Assembly: GCA_003978475.1 (NCBI GenBank)
Contig: QNZR01000024.1
Location: forward strand, 1-6,387
Length of the DNA: 6,387 bases
Direction: 5' to 3'
Origin: Sulfurimonas sp.
Lineage (GTDB): Bacteria > Campylobacterota > Campylobacteria > Campylobacterales > Sulfurimonadaceae
In this document: piece after piece, positions 6,019 through 6,387 of the stretch
Layout: every line of letters starts with the position of its first letter
How positions within the stretch are numbered: position 1 is the first letter of the stretch
Notes under the pieces: model-generated
Database searches by the model: none
Told to the model about the DNA's origin: nothing
What the model saw: only the letters and a program-made list of their open reading frames with translations
Made by a program: the position numbers and the translations under genes

Positions 6019-6387
6019 CTATTTTTTTCAGTACAATTTTACATAATGGATGTTTTAAGTATCTGTTATTGTCTTTATCAAACCAAACAACAACATTTTC
6101 TATGACAACATCATCTATACTGTAGCCTATGTTAAATTTCTCATTCAATATTGCTTGAAATGGAGCTGAAAAAGTACCAATGACTTTAGTTTTATAAACA
6201 ATGCACAAATTTTTAAACTTAGGTCTTTTTTTAATTTCTACTTTTACACCAGCAAAAAAACTATTGTTATTTCTAACATCAAAACCAAGACTTATATCTG
6301 CTAAACTCATAACATGTGTAAAAATTTTATTTTCTTGTATGTGGGTGGTGTCATCGAGAACATAATTTACATACTCTTTTTTGTTTA
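6011..6387 (-). CDS. C-terminal part of an unrecognised protein (5' end missing)
   Basis: This minus-strand frame ends with TAA at 6013-6011 and stays open to the right edge, giving at least 125 residues. An ATG at 6310-6308 would yield a 99-residue product, but codons continue in frame upstream to the window edge, so it is more likely the end of a longer gene. The visible sequence has alternating hydrophobic stretches typical of beta-strands (AGVKVEIKK, VVIENVVVWF) and a Lys-rich end, KIVLKKIAI. It has no membrane segment or signal peptide. I recognise no family or catalytic motif. It is much richer in AT than its neighbours, with about 28% GC in two hand-counted 60-base lines against 48% in the end of mnmA. 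This is compatible with acquired or accessory DNA. It converges on mnmA with an 8-nt tail-to-tail overlap. Confidence 0.6.
   Translation of the reverse strand, partial: NKKEYVNYVLDDTTHIQENKIFTHVMSLADISLGFDVRNNNSFFAGVKVEIKKRPKFKNLCIVYKTKVIGTFSAPFQAILNEKFNIGYSIDDVVIENVVVWFDKDNNRYLKHPLCKIVLKKIAI

Noticed and set aside
5989..6028. Possible intrinsic terminator of mnmA: AAATTGCT and AGCTATTT arms followed by T7
   Set aside because: The stem is AT-rich with one mismatch and a 20-nt loop and sits inside coding sequence. It is too weak to call without folding energies.
1..6387. Search for CRISPR arrays, tRNA genes, insertion sequences and sigma-54 sites
   Set aside because: No direct repeat-spacer pattern, cloverleaf or terminal inverted repeats with a transposase were seen. 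The TGGCAC occurrences checked in fliM and fliY lack GC at the correct distance and lie within genes.

Overview
The window reads as a bacterial chromosome segment from the Campylobacterota (the former Epsilonproteobacteria). The evidence is the gene order flhF-flhG-(small membrane protein)-fliA-fliM-fliY, which as I recall it is also the order in Campylobacter jejuni and Helicobacter pylori. A FliY of the FliN/CheC-hybrid kind and the general codon use agree. Base composition is moderate (about 40-48% GC in most hand-counted lines), higher than in host-associated Campylobacter or Helicobacter. This fits a free-living, sulfur-oxidiser-like relative such as Sulfuricurvum or Sulfurimonas, but the genus cannot be fixed from this sequence.

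Layout. Positions 1-4795 hold a tightly packed plus-strand flagellar operon. It starts inside flhF (5' end missing) and continues with flhG, a two-helix membrane protein, fliA (sigma-28), fliM and fliY. Four of the five junctions overlap (4, 4, 8 and 11 nt), and the fifth has a 13-nt gap with a clear Shine-Dalgarno sequence, so translation is probably coupled throughout. FlhF and FlhG set the position and number of polar flagella, FliA switches on late flagellar genes, and FliM and FliY are C-ring switch components that receive the chemotaxis signal.

Positions 4796-4998 are a short gap. It contains a 7-bp perfect hairpin just after the fliY stop, a probable overlooked 54-codon ORF whose GTG start lies in that hairpin, and a plausible extended -10 promoter for the next gene. 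Positions 4999-6018 encode the tRNA 2-thiouridylase MnmA, a housekeeping gene unrelated to motility.

From 6011 to the right edge a minus-strand reading frame stays open to the edge. It is the C-terminal part of an unrecognised protein that meets mnmA tail to tail with an 8-nt overlap. Its DNA is much richer in AT (28% GC in sampled lines against 48% at the end of mnmA), so accessory or acquired DNA may begin here.

No CRISPR array, insertion sequence, rRNA or tRNA was seen, and I found no convincing new multi-gene system. The most useful leads are the small ORF with its hairpin, variant motifs in the FlhF/FlhG pair, the degenerate CheC-like sites of FliY, the Cys arrangement and A9 tract of MnmA, and the composition break at the right end.
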